Source: Perkinsus olseni (Eukaryota > Perkinsozoa > Perkinsida). From it: a stretch of 38,637 bases of DNA. The position numbers and the translations under genes were made by a program. Positions 1 through 10,096 of this stretch are shown here, in pieces. Each line of letters starts with the position of its first letter. Position 1 is the stretch's first letter. Below the pieces are notes generated by a model. That model made no database searches. It saw only the letters and a program-made list of their open reading frames with translations, and was not told the DNA's origin. The DNA lies in contig JABANN010000330.1 of NCBI GenBank assembly GCA_013115125.1, positions 1 to 38,637 on the forward strand, given 5' to 3'.

Positions 1-130
1 TACTCAATAAAGGATGTCACGGCTCTATGCGGTACAATGTACACAAGATTGGGAATGGTGTGGTATGACATGCGCACATACCAATTGTGTTACATGTCCC
101 ACCTTGTATATATGAGGGACTCGTTGTGTT
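1..130 (-). repeat. partial copy of the dispersed repeat also seen at 11.9 kb
   Basis: Read on the minus strand, this segment matches 11860-11960. Both contain 'ggtgggacatgtaacaca', then a similar 'gtatgtg' stretch, 'cataccac' and a degenerate 'attgtacc'. Only this part of the repeat is present and it is more diverged than the 7.2 and 11.9 kb copies are from each other. It may continue beyond the window. No coding potential was recognised in it. Confidence 0.55.
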
Positions 131-345
131 TCTCATAACAAGTGAAATACTAGCGTGTTCCACTACGAGGGGCCAACTCCACTGCAGCTGCGTCCCAGCC
201 CATTGTCAATGGTCACAGCCAAGGAAGTCAACACTGCAGAGCTGTTGACCCAATAGTAACAAGGATTCGCTACTATGAAACACAAGTTATCATCCTTTCA
301 ACGTCGTAGAAATAATAGACAGAATCGCTTTTGGTAAGTACATTA

Positions 346-1367
346 TCACTTTTGCTTCCTCGGCAACGGGCAAGCCCCTCCAATATTGCAGGACATGATG
401 CACTCCTCAGCGGCTTGGTCCGTATCCTCATCCGAACTGCTACCCTTGGTCGTCGCCATCTTCTCGTCACCGGAAATCTTCCCCTTAGCGATATCACTAG
501 CCTTGCCCGCATTTTTGATCGCCATCAGCGGCTTCATCGTACTCAGTAAACTATTGAACAAACGAGGATAGTCGAACTCCTGCTCGCTCAGGAGGACCTT
601 CACTCGATGCCTCTCCTTAGGTGCCGCGAAACATGCAGGACAGTTGTCAGAGATGACAGGCAGTCTATTTTCACTGGCGAACTCAGCGAGCTGCTTCTCC
701 CTGCAGTAGACCAGCGGTCGAATGACTCTCAAGTCGCCTTGCTGGACGAAGTAGTTGGCCTTCATCGTCCTCAGCGTACCGTTGTGGAAGGCACTCATGA
801 CGAAGCTCTCAGCCAGATCATCCAAATGCTGCCCCAAAGCAAGAGAGGTATACCCGAATTCTCGCATGCATGAGTAAAGCATCCCTCGCTTCATCCGAGC
901 ACAAAAACTGCACAGACTAGGCTTCTTGGGATCGAGAGAATTCTTCGCCATTTCGATCAGCGGCTTCGACAAAAAGTGGTACTCAACGCCCAACGCCTCC
1001 ATGTACCTCTTCAACGGCTCCGGGCTGTACTCTGGCGTCTGGGGGTCGACCGTGGCAGCCCCGATCGTGAATTTAACGGGCGAGCGCTTTCGCATGGCGA
1101 GGAGTAAGTGTAGCATGGTGAGACTGTCCTTGCCGCCAGAAAGGCCGACAAGAATCTTGTCGCCCTCGCCAATCATTTGGAAATCTCGCACGGCCGTACC
1201 GATGAGGAGACGGAGCTTCTTCGACACGACTGGTGTGATGGAGACTTGAGGGAAACCACTCGGGTGCAGCTTAACATGAGGGGCTACCAACTCCGTCGAG
1301 GCCTGAGAAGCAACAGAAGGAGCAGTGAAACGCCGGGAATTGTGATGCAGTGATGATGCAGCGCGAA
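346..1367 (-). CDS. ttcA: TtcA-type tRNA-cytidine(32) 2-sulfurtransferase
   Basis: This is a PP-loop ATPase that would adenylate C32 of tRNA and thiolate it, probably with an iron-sulfur cluster. The reading frame runs open from an AG acceptor near 1368 to the stop at 346. Visible motifs are the P-loop SGGKDS (about residues 51-56 counted from codon 1288-1290), the CSFC pair in 'CSFCARMKRGMLY', 'ALGQHLDD' and 'IRPLVYCREK', and a third cysteine in 'DNCPACFAAPKERHR'. This is the TtcA pattern rather than Ncs6/CTU1. The C-terminus has an extra Ser/Asp-rich tail of about 60 residues ending in a cysteine-rich 'CIMSCNIGGACPLPRK'. No in-frame ATG is visible in the main exon. The 25 codons before codon 1290 are basic and Ser/Ala-rich, so a small upstream exon probably supplies the start, and an organelle-targeting peptide is possible. 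The exact start is unknown. Confidence 0.85.
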
Positions 1368-1593
1368 CTAATTAATAGGGGAGCGACAACTCTCTCACAC
1401 GAAGGAAATATGAGAACTAATACAGCTATTCGCTGCAGCTAAGGAATGGGCTAAGTGAAAGGAAAGGTGGTGACTAAGTGGAAAAAGGAAATGGACGATG
1501 AACTGAAGGTTTCCCGGAGACTGCTGTGGAGGAAAGCTCGAGTTGAAATTCAAATACGCCATCCTCAACTGCAGCCGAGACGTCCCCCCTTCG

Positions 1594-2915
1594 TCACTTC
1601 CCCACCTCGCGCTTCTTAGATTGCCTCTCCTCCTGTTGAGTGCTGATACGTGACGTCATCATCGACTTCCGCTCCTCCTCAGTCATTGACCCGATCGATG
1701 AGTTGAACACACTCTCGCTTGCTCTGACCACAGCAAAAACAGCGTAAAACAACCGCTCCCTCCAACCACTGCGACAGTCAAAGCGGTTCAATTGCACAGT
1801 CTCTTGAGACCACACTTGAGGCTTTCACTTGTAAACCCCTTGAAGTCCCAGTTCCACTCGAGAACGGCTGCTCGGGCAGAGACAATCACCTCTTCGACGG
1901 ACTGCCGTCAGCGAAGCATCTGACCCCGACCCACCTCGCCGGGGAATCGTCCCCTTGTACTCCTCCCTTAAAGAGAGGCACGTTAGGGTCAGTACAGAGC
2001 ATCGGTTGTGGGGAGGATACACCATCTAATGACCACTTGCAATCCGTTGGCAATGCAAACCAGACCAAGTCGGCCAATTGAGGATCGAGTAAAGGGCACT
2101 TCACAGCCGAGAAGGGAACCTGATAGAGAGTCGACACATATTCACAGACAGCTTTTGATAACAACTTTATATTTAATATAATCACCTTACTCGGCATGTG
2201 TGTTCCGAGCGCAGACGTAGTAAAGTATTTCGTACAAGGGGGAAACCTCCCGCAGTTTCCATTCAAGTACGGAGCGCGAAGAGATCTTCAAATACCCAGA
2301 TTCATAATAAGCTCCCTCCCGGGAGGTTGCTGATTGTAATTTCCCAGTATTTTCTACCGAGTGAACGAACGTGCCATACTTGACCCGGCCCCTCAAGGTT
2401 CGCTCAGAGGATACCAAGAACAACGAATAAAGCAAAAAAAGTCAAAGATTCCTCGAGCTGTTCTACTCAGAATTTAGATTGAAAATATCCCGTTCTCTTC
2501 AAAACTAAATGCTCGGGAGCTATGACGATACCCAGTGTAACAACGCCACTGTAGAGAACCCGAATGAAGACACGAAGCCCGAATAAGTAAGGCCACCGAC
2601 CTGCCCAGCTGAGTAGGCATTGTCCACGATAGTATCCGCCCTCTTGATGAGGCTATCTATGCCATCATCACAAGCGGTGGTGGAGCGCATCCCGAGGTCA
2701 GCGATACTGCCAACGTCTTGGCCGAGGACTCGGGACCAGCCGAGATCGGTAGACAGCCACCTGAGGAGACAGGGGATGAGAGGAAGAGCGCCGACGCGGT
2801 GCGGAAGGCGATGATGATGACGAACTCCGGCAACCTCACTATAAGCAGCATCGTAGGCAGTGATTGAAAAACATGAGTGGCCCAGCGAATAAAGGACAGC
2901 CCCGAGTATTCTCAC
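1594..2915 (-). CDS. unidentified multi-exon gene (partial model)
   Basis: Several minus-strand stretches read like exons, but I cannot name the protein. About 2915-2532 encodes 'GQDVGSIADLGMRS', 'IDSLIKRADTIVDNAY' and 'SAGQVGGLTYSGF' and ends at a possible GTATCG donor. 2402-2191 encodes 'RGRVKYGTFVHSVENTGK' and 'EYVCARNTHAE'-like sequence (the tail reads YYVCARNTHAE) before a GTAAGG donor. About 2130-2030 encodes 'VPFSAVKCPLLDPQLADL'. 1815-1594 encodes a charged C-terminus 'MTEEERKSMMTSRISTQQ' with a stop at 1594. The first two exons join in phase; the later joins do not resolve. The segment lies between ttcA and the aminotransferase on the same strand. Confidence 0.35.
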
Positions 2916-2994
2916 AGTGATTGACAGTGATAGACAGTAAGAGACGAGGTCACCACCATGGCTACGGTAAGATGGACTCCAAGATCGATTTCAC

Positions 2995-5900
2995 CTACTG
3001 TCTCGTCCTGTCTCTTCTGTCTAATTGATGATGCCATTCTCCAGTTGAAGTACTGAAGGTGTAGGCTCCTAGTAGCTTCCAACCATTCTCAGCCACCCAT
3101 AGAATAGATCCTGAAGGGACTCCATCAGATGGGGGCACGCCCGGCCTCTCGCGGTAGGACAACGGGAAATTCTGCCGCCTAGTTAGAATACTATAAACTT
3201 CTCTGCGACTGTGATGAGCAAAGTCCAATAAGCGTACTATAATCAGCTACAAGAGCTCAACCAGAAGACTCTCAGTACTCCCATAACGATACCCGTACCC
3301 ACCTGCAAGGACGTCCAGCTCCTCCTGGGTCATAGAGTAATGAACACCAACCCGCATGAAGCCTGGACGGATCACTTCACAACCACTCGTCCCTGCGAAA
3401 GCGGATACTGCTGTGAGTGGTAGAATGCGCAAGGAAACGAACGATAGCGATAACGACTGCCATCCCCTTGTTGATGGAGATATCATTAAAAGGGTCTTTC
3501 GCTTACTCAGAGAGCTCTCGAGGCGCACGGCCATGTCGTTATCAATTCCCAGCAGACTATGTGCATAAGGGCCAGCACAAGCACAGCCACCTCGTCCCTG
3601 CACACCGAAGACATCATTTAATACGGCGCCGACGAAGTTGTAATGGAGATATCTGACAACATAACCGAGACTATGTCGACCTGCAAAGATACGCTGATAA
3701 TCTGCGTGACCACCGGCGAGTCCTACTTCCTATTGAAGCCCAGCCCATTTCTTCTCAAGATGACGGCACAAAAAGATACTAATTCACCCAAGCTCAGCTT
3801 CAACGTAAGATACTCGAAGAGCAGAGCCTTGGCGCTTGCACTAGGACATCCCGATAGACTTACAGTCCCCTCTTGGTGGCTGGATCTTCATTGTAGAGGA
3901 TATTGAACGACACGATACCCGCGCACTGACTCCGATCCTACATAGTAAGCGAGAGAGTAGCTTTTCACTTTTTTCACACCACCACCAACCTGAGGCCCTA
4001 GTATGTGAATCTTGCTGCATTTGGAGAGCCTTTCGACCAGCTGAGTCGCCATCCGTCTCTCCGTTTTAGCGATCATATCATGGTCCAGCATGCTGTGGAG
4101 GTGGTATACCGCACCCGCCCGAATGCAACCCAGAATATCAGGGGTACCTATAAGAGTTACGGAAGGTGTGGTATGAACTCGAGAACATAATTCCCTACCA
4201 GCCTCTTCTCTCTCCTCATGATTTTGAATGTAACTGTGAGCAACTGGACTGACGTAGAACACAACGCCTCCGCCACAGACCGCAGGGACGGCATTTGTCT
4301 GATGCTTCTTCTTGCAAAGCAACAGTCCACTACTACCGGGGCCGCCCAGTAACTTATGAGGCGATACAAACGCGAAGTCGATGTACCCTTGAGGATGGGA
4401 TACAGGGTTCATATCAACCTGACAATACGAAAATACGTAAACACGAATCGCTTCGCTCCGCCTACTTTGATTTTGCTACTGGCTGCAGCGAGGTCCCAAC
4501 AGGCAATACCGTTATAGGAATGGACCACGGTAGACAAAGTTGGTATCTGGCAGTATCGTTTTCTGACACCTCCAGCTGATAAATAATGATCCCGCCTACA
4601 TCAAGCATGGCCCCTGTAACATTGCTGCACGCCGATAATACCACTACCGCTACGGCAGTCGTATCAGTAGCCGTTGATTCATTGAAGTGTGCAATCTGCA
4701 ACGTGAAAAAAGGTGAAACGTGCAAAGCTTCGCTCCGCTAAGACTACCTCCTTCAATACCTCCTTCAAGGCGTTGACATCGGCCGTCCCTGTGGTATGGT
4801 CGAGGGGGAGCTCCTGAAGGGCACCGATGATCCTCGACAGTATTCGAACGGCCGACTCAAGTTGATGATGAAATTCCAGTGCGAGATCCATCAGCAAAGG
4901 GGCCACTTCCTCTCCCTATAAAGTATCGCAACGGCATTTATATAAAATCCGTGGGACGATGGGACGATTGCAATACTGCTGATGATGCCTTTCGACGTTG
5001 AACGGGCCCAGAGGACCGGGCGAGGGTGTTCAACTCTCAATTCCATCGGTGGTTGAAAGAGTGGGTTCATTAATTTTTTGGGCTCTGTGAAACGATACGC
5101 CCGTGCGTCTTGTGGCATAGATGACGTAGTTCCCACTAGTAGTACCACTAACTCCGTCTCAAAGACGTTGTCCACGCTGCTGTCCACCGTGCCCGACAAC
5201 TTGTAGTGTGATCCGGGAACTGAGACTGGAAGATACGGCTAGGCTAGAGTGTCGCTGCTTTCATGAGATGAGCCAGCTTGGATACCGCTGCGTAACCCTA
5301 TCATAGTACCCGAAGGAGAGCCTCCTTTGACTATGGGAAAGTGTGAGAGTATCTCACGGAAGGGCAATGTTGAACTATGGTGATTCACAGGATCCAGTAC
5401 CAATACCTACACAGAGGGCAGCGAGAGTACGGACAGGAAACACTATCATTACCAGCAACATATTCGACGCACGAAGACCAAGGAGAGTTTACTGACGATT
5501 AGAAGCTACAGTACGGTGTCATCATATTTTCTGACACCTCTAGCTACCAGAATCAATGATGTACCACCCCCCTGGGAACTCTGTACACTCACCGCTCGTC
5601 TCCTCGTCCTCTTTTTCTGTGTAGTTTTGGACTTGCCCAACTTCTCGGCATGCATGACAGTTTTGACGTGAGATCGATACACGGACTCATTCTTCAGACG
5701 AACGTCGCATAATGTACACTCGCAACCACCCCATCTAGCGGCAGACAACACCGTCACTGCGCCACAAAATTCGAGGCTCCTAACACTACCGGTCCTCTCT
5801 GAAGAACTTCCTTTCATCGTCTTGTCGGTCACCCTGTTGATCGAAGCCCCTACTCTTCCAGAGCATCTCCAGGAACTTATTCGAAGCACCAGTGGCACCG

Positions 5901-6966
5901 GCACCGCAGAATATAACTAAAAAAACGAAAGACGGTCGTCTTGAAACTGCCGCCGTACTCAGCAGGTGTCCCAAGGCTAAGTTCGGGAGCAGGTCTGAGT
6001 CCTAATGGCTTTGTAACTCCGAGCTACGACCTAGCGGATGGCCACGGAATCGCTCTTGAAAGGTGCTAAGTCACTCGTCAGCTCTCTTGAGTGAATGCTG
6101 TATCGCTGAGGATGCCAGTGGGAAAGCAGCTCAAGAGTATAGCTCCTGTACACGAGTACAGTAGGGTGAGTTCAGTGTGAAGAACAGGCCTGTTGTAAGG
6201 CTTTCCCCAGGTTGATACCGAAGAGACCCTCCCGCCATATTAACGTGAAATACGATCTCAAACCGTGTGATGATACTGCAATCGCGATGACAACGAGAAC
6301 GTATCATTCCCACAGTAAAATCTGCGCTCAATGGTGGGACCGAATACGACCCGAATTCTTACCAGAATCTTCATGGTTAGCATTGAAATAAGCTCGGACC
6401 TTCTCTCGGGCCTCCGAACGATAAAACGTAGTCTGGCGTGCTGTGGCTGATGCTATTGAATGTGTGTTGCCGTACCTTGAACAGGGTCTATCATGGTCCA
6501 CTGGTACTTCAAGCACGACCTACGTTGGAAGGACTCTGTGGGTGATGAAATCCTCTATGCATTGGAGACCTCTCCCCGAGGCCGTATAGTCGGCGTACCT
6601 AGGAATAGAAAATGAACGACCGAGGGTGATTCTTTTGAAGGCGCCTCCGATTCGCCGGAAAGCTCTGGAAACTGCCAGACACGGCGAAGCAGCAAAATTT
6701 GGCAACACGAATGGTATTAGTCGCGAGATATAGTTGACGGCCTTTGAATAATGAATCGAGGGCAAATGGCGGGACCGCTTCCTTTATTACACCATTCTCC
6801 TGGTAGAATCATCGTAAGGTATTGTTATCCGCTGGTCTTTCCCAATGATCTGTCCTCGGAGATAGTCCACTACTTTATCATAATGCTCAGAGAGGGATCT
6901 ACCCTGACCAGCGAGGGGCTCAGAGGGAGCTATTGGCTGCTCGTCCAAGTTGCCGTATCGTAACAT
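2995..6966 (-). CDS. class V PLP-dependent aminotransferase / cysteine desulfurase-like protein with an inserted U1-type zinc finger
   Basis: Fold-type I PLP enzyme of about 668 codons. Exons: 6966-6791, 6598-6524, 6475-6363, 5916-5833, 5756-5593, 5238-5137, 4915-4748, 4695-4600, 4546-4480, 4418-4199, 4147-3978, 3937-3864, 3670-3507, 3392-3303, 3236-2995. Family motifs come in order: 'YADYTASGRGLQ', 'YGNTHSIAS', 'VIFCGAGATGASNK' (cofactor phosphate loop), 'LSACSNVTGAMLD', 'CWDLAAA', 'FVSPHKLLGGPGSSG' (PLP lysine), 'EEAGTPDILGCIRAG', 'IVSFNI', 'GVQGRGGCACAGPYAH' and 'FMRVGVHYSMTQEELD'. Exon 5 inserts a C-x2-C-x12-H-x5-H finger (about residues 160-185) followed by a basic 'KKRTRRRA', in a loop between the phosphate loop and the next strand. 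Substrate is unknown; relatives include desulfurases and lyases. All joins keep phase except exon 9 to 10, which is one base out and unresolved. The ATG at 6964-6966 is the only in-frame start of exon 1. A 38-residue stretch at about 3850-3730 could be an alternative exon. Confidence 0.85.
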
Positions 6967-7104
6967 TAATAAGGAAGAACAAGAGAAACTGAGTCTGGGG
7001 TGTACCGCGTGGACCGACAAGTTTTCTGGCGTGTATGGAAGACACTTCTGGTGCACAGTGTAACAACATTATGCCTGACAGTTGCTATAAACTCGCACTA
7101 TCAT

Positions 7105-7215
7105 TAGCTGGTAGTGAACCAGACACCGGAGTCTGTGAACGACTTCGAACCCGATCCGGCTCGCGCGCGGACAACCGAAAGGTCCCGGGTTCTACCCCAG
7201 GATGAAGAGTCTTTT
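7105..7215 (+). repeat. tRNA-like, B-box-bearing segment at the edge of the dispersed repeat
   Basis: The stretch contains 'ggtcccgggttctacccc' on the plus strand and 'gggttcgaagtc' on the minus strand. Both resemble a polymerase III B box, but I cannot fold either into a cloverleaf. It abuts the 7.24 kb repeat copy and is absent from the 11.9 kb copy. It may be a remnant of a tRNA-derived SINE head or coincidence. Confidence 0.2.
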
Positions 7216-7237
7216 CGCGGAAGGCGAGCGCGCAATT

Positions 7238-7591
7238 CATACCACTCCATTCGCAGCTACTTGTGGATTGTACCATATAGCACTGTAACAATCATCATCT
7301 GGTAAGTCGGGTGTGTAGCGAGCACCTGTATCCCATGCGGGGGCGAGATCTGAGTGAATGGCGTGTCGTGCCGAGAGTCGGTCGGAGATCAGCAGCCCAT
7401 CCCAAGGGGCCACTAAGTTCGGGTGGGTAGGCGGAAGTCATCACATCCGAACATCCGAAGTCGCGGGCACTGGCTAAGGCTGGGAACAGAGCAGGCAATA
7501 CCGCGCGGTGGAACCGGTGAGGGCGGATAACGGCTGAGAGACCGGCACTCTAGGCAGTAACAACGACATGCCAAACACAAAGATCGTTTTG
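7238..7591 (+). repeat. dispersed repeat, copy 1
   Basis: About 350 bp here recur with high identity at 11903-12259. They start at 'ataccactccattc' and end at 'aaagatcgttttgtca', after which the two copies diverge at once. The inner part is close to identical, including 'gtgtgtagcgagcacctgta' and 'ccgaacatccgaagtcgcgg'. I found no terminal inverted repeats, no poly-A tail and no clear target duplication. A minus-strand open frame of about 67 codons is shared by both copies but resembles no family I know. It is most likely a non-autonomous element or a segmental copy. Confidence 0.7.
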
Positions 7592-8396
7592 TCAACTGTC
7601 GGGTTCGCGGAGGACTTATAAGTGACGTCCTATAAGGAGCTGAATAGGTTGAGTAGAGAATTATCTCCGCCGTCGAGCGCGCAGAGACGGCTACTAAGGA
7701 GTCTTGGAAGGCATGGACGGCATCCAGCTCGTCCATCCCCGTGGCATCGAAGCTCGATCATCGAGCGCATTACTATCAGATCCAGCCGATCAGCCTATAC
7801 TCCAGCCGACGGTTCTTAAAGACCAGAAATGGATGAAGGCCTCGTCTTAGGTTGCTGTAGTATCGCTGTAAAGCAAGCCTGGTGCTTGAATTCCTGACGC
7901 CACTACAACGTAGACGTAGATCTCTGGCGCTCGTCAAAGAGCTACGGAATCTGTCAGTTTGAGCTTTGGGTCACTGATGCGCTCGACGACACTTTCCTCA
8001 CTGTTTTTGAGCTTCCACCACCATAGCCAGTCTGACATACTTGTTTGTAACGCTCTAGTCCATGTCAAGACAGTGCACGAAGTCCGGTGGGTAGTGAAAT
8101 GTGGCAAAGTTTCTTAGTCCTTCCTTAGTCCGCTGAGCGAGTACAGGAACATTCCCGACTCGAGTCTCGGGAATCCCAAGGAGGGTGCTGCGGTACGTAG
8201 TTGAGAGTCTCACCTCAATGAACGACAATTGCTTGAATGTGGCTTTCTTCAATTTCGTAAACTACGCGATTATGGCGGCTTTGCCAGATCTAGGAACTAA
8301 TATCGTCACACCAACTCGCTAGATGAGCGGACGCCCGAGTCGATGCTCCCGCTCTAGTAAGCCATCATTTTCTTCCTCTGTTAGTACTTGTTCGGA
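7592..8396. other. gene-poor stretch upstream of the first secreted-protein gene
   Basis: I see no supportable gene here. The last 30 bases before 8397 are pyrimidine-rich and end in 'cctctgttag', a good 3' splice acceptor 13 bases before the ATG. That fits either a 5' UTR intron or leader trans-splicing. Confidence 0.4.
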
Positions 8397-9956
8397 ATGT
8401 CGCGCTACCTAGTGTGGTGTGGTATTGCTTTTGTTCACCTGGTTGATGCGGAGGAAAAGTACTACTGCTACTTCAAGGCGGATCTATTGGCCCATTGCAT
8501 TGGTAGATCTAGCAGTGGTCCAGTAAAAACTATTTCACAACACGGAGCCTTGCAGGATCCTCAGAAACCAGACGAGCTAGTATTCACCACTGACACTTGC
8601 AGTGTTCAGGACCAACGCCCTGGACAAGGAGTAGGAGGTGCCTTATACGTGGACGCTGTCGTTCCCTGTGACATCGAGGGACTGCAAGCGATGGTCATTC
8701 CCTACCGCGAGACGGAAGGGAGTAGAATCCACCGCAGGCCCACACGCTATCACTTGACCTATCCCCCATCAACCGGGGAGACTCAGTTCGATAAGCTGCA
8801 GCCGATCGCCGTGGGTGACCTCAAGCTCGGTCGGGCTCAGAAGAGCGATGGTATTCTGTCCACCTTCGAAAGCCACAGTCCAATTCACTTGAAAGCCGTG
8901 TTAACAGAAATAAATCTCCCTAATTCTCGCCCGGTAGTGAAGACAACCTTCAAGATGCTAACAGACGCCGGGACCCAGAGGGAGCTATTCCCGTTGAGCT
9001 CAAAAGACGGTGTGATGAGGCTCACTACTACGGAACATCACCCACCACGGGTGGAAGGCTTCTTCTTCAAATTGCCGTCTAGAAGGGATAACTGCTACGG
9101 ACTCATGATCACTTTCAATGATGAGCCTATCATGCTGTTCAATACGAGCATGCGGCCCGGTTATTCCGAGACACATGGGTGAGCGATGAGGGAGGCCAAT
9201 GGTGTGGAGGGTGAAGTACCTCAGATACCGCCGTACTGAACGATATCCCGGACGGAATGAGGCTACTGCGATTGAGTTGTAAGTTGCATGAAGACTGGAA
9301 CTGCCGGCAGCCGTCTGAAGTCGAGGGAGCTATCCATCGCATGCCGCGCTCGTACATCAAAGGAAATACGTTGAAACTACTTGGCACGATTGGTTTCCGC
9401 TTCATTATCGGTGAGGCTAATTTCTCAGGCCCCCTGCTTCATATCCAGCCGCCGAGCTCCGACCTGACGGACCCCCGTCGTAAGCTAAACAGGATACTAT
9501 ACTCCTCCTGGGACTTCCTCCAGATACGAAGAGAGCGAACGCTTAAGAGCCGCAGCCTCTGCTACCACAGAACAAGTTCATGATCCAGAAGATGCTCCAC
9601 CAAGTTACGAGGAGAGTGAGGAAGCCCAGCGCGGAACCCGAACTGAAGGTCAGTTGCGAAGGGGTGCCGATCTTTCGGAACGAGTTCGCTTCGTATGCCG
9701 GCTGAGAGCCTGTTCGCCTTCATACTGTAGGCCGCCGACTAAGGGTGACCGATTACGATATCACGACCACCACGGTCATCGCCTGCCGGACGTGCGTTCG
9801 AGCTCGTTTGGAGGGATGAAGAAGTTATCTTCGTTTAAATTCCCATCTCCTCTACATACCGTCTTATCAAGAGAAGTCACCTCATGTTACGCTGTTGATG
9901 TTGTGGTTGCGTCAGGCTCTTGTGTTGGTCACGGCCCCCATTGCTTTTCTCGCTAG
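8397..9956 (+). CDS. secreted protein, tandem family 1, copy A
   Basis: Exons 8397-9178, 9225-9278 and 9548-9956 give 415 codons including the stop. The N-terminus 'MSRYLVWCGIAFVHLVDA' is a good signal peptide. The mature part begins 'EEKYYCYFKADLLAHC' and carries blocks shared with the copy at 10.1 kb: 'KTISQHGA', 'FDKLQPIA', 'TFESH', 'DGVMRL' and 'YGLMITFNDEP'. The TGA at 9180-9182 lies inside a GTGAGC donor that the paralog has at the same place, so the gene probably continues. Exon 2 is 54 nt in both copies. The last exon holds a PPxY motif in 'EDAPPSYEESEEAQRG'. The true 3' end is uncertain: a GTCAGT donor soon after 'RTEG' could shorten it. Family function is unknown. Confidence 0.65.
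9650..9935 (+). repeat. 3' flank shared by the two family 1 genes
   Basis: The stretch near 9885-9925 ('tacgctgttgatgt', then 'cttgtgttgg') recurs near 11705-11755 behind copy B. The duplication that made the two genes therefore included about 0.5 kb of downstream sequence, although the flanks have diverged more than the coding exons. Confidence 0.45.
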
Positions 9957-10096
9957 CTCTCGTCGTCCTGTTGACTATCGCTGTGCGACTTTCGGTAAGC
10001 TCAGTCTCTCTGGGCGCGGTGCCCGGCCAGTAGCCTCTGTACCAGTCGACACGGTTTCCGTGGGGCTTAGCTGCAGGCGACGTGAGCCGAGGGCAG

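Noticed and set aside
3672-3850. Extra 38-residue exon in the aminotransferase with a 23-nt intron before it
   Set aside because: A single 193-nt intron from GTAAGT to the same acceptor also keeps phase and matches family spacing better; kept only as an alternative.
4547-4569. A 23-nt intron in the aminotransferase
   Set aside because: A 53-nt intron with an upstream GTAGGC donor gives the same acceptor, keeps phase and restores the family spacing between SNVTG and the helix that follows.
7085-7291. Minus-strand frame reading like 'HPGVEPGTFRLS'
   Set aside because: This type of translation commonly comes from tRNA-like or SINE sequence; no gene context supports it.
7295-7498. Minus-strand open frame of about 67 codons, nearly identical at 11.9 kb
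   Set aside because: It lies in the dispersed repeat; its conservation follows from the repeat, and it has no start context, splice sites or family motif.
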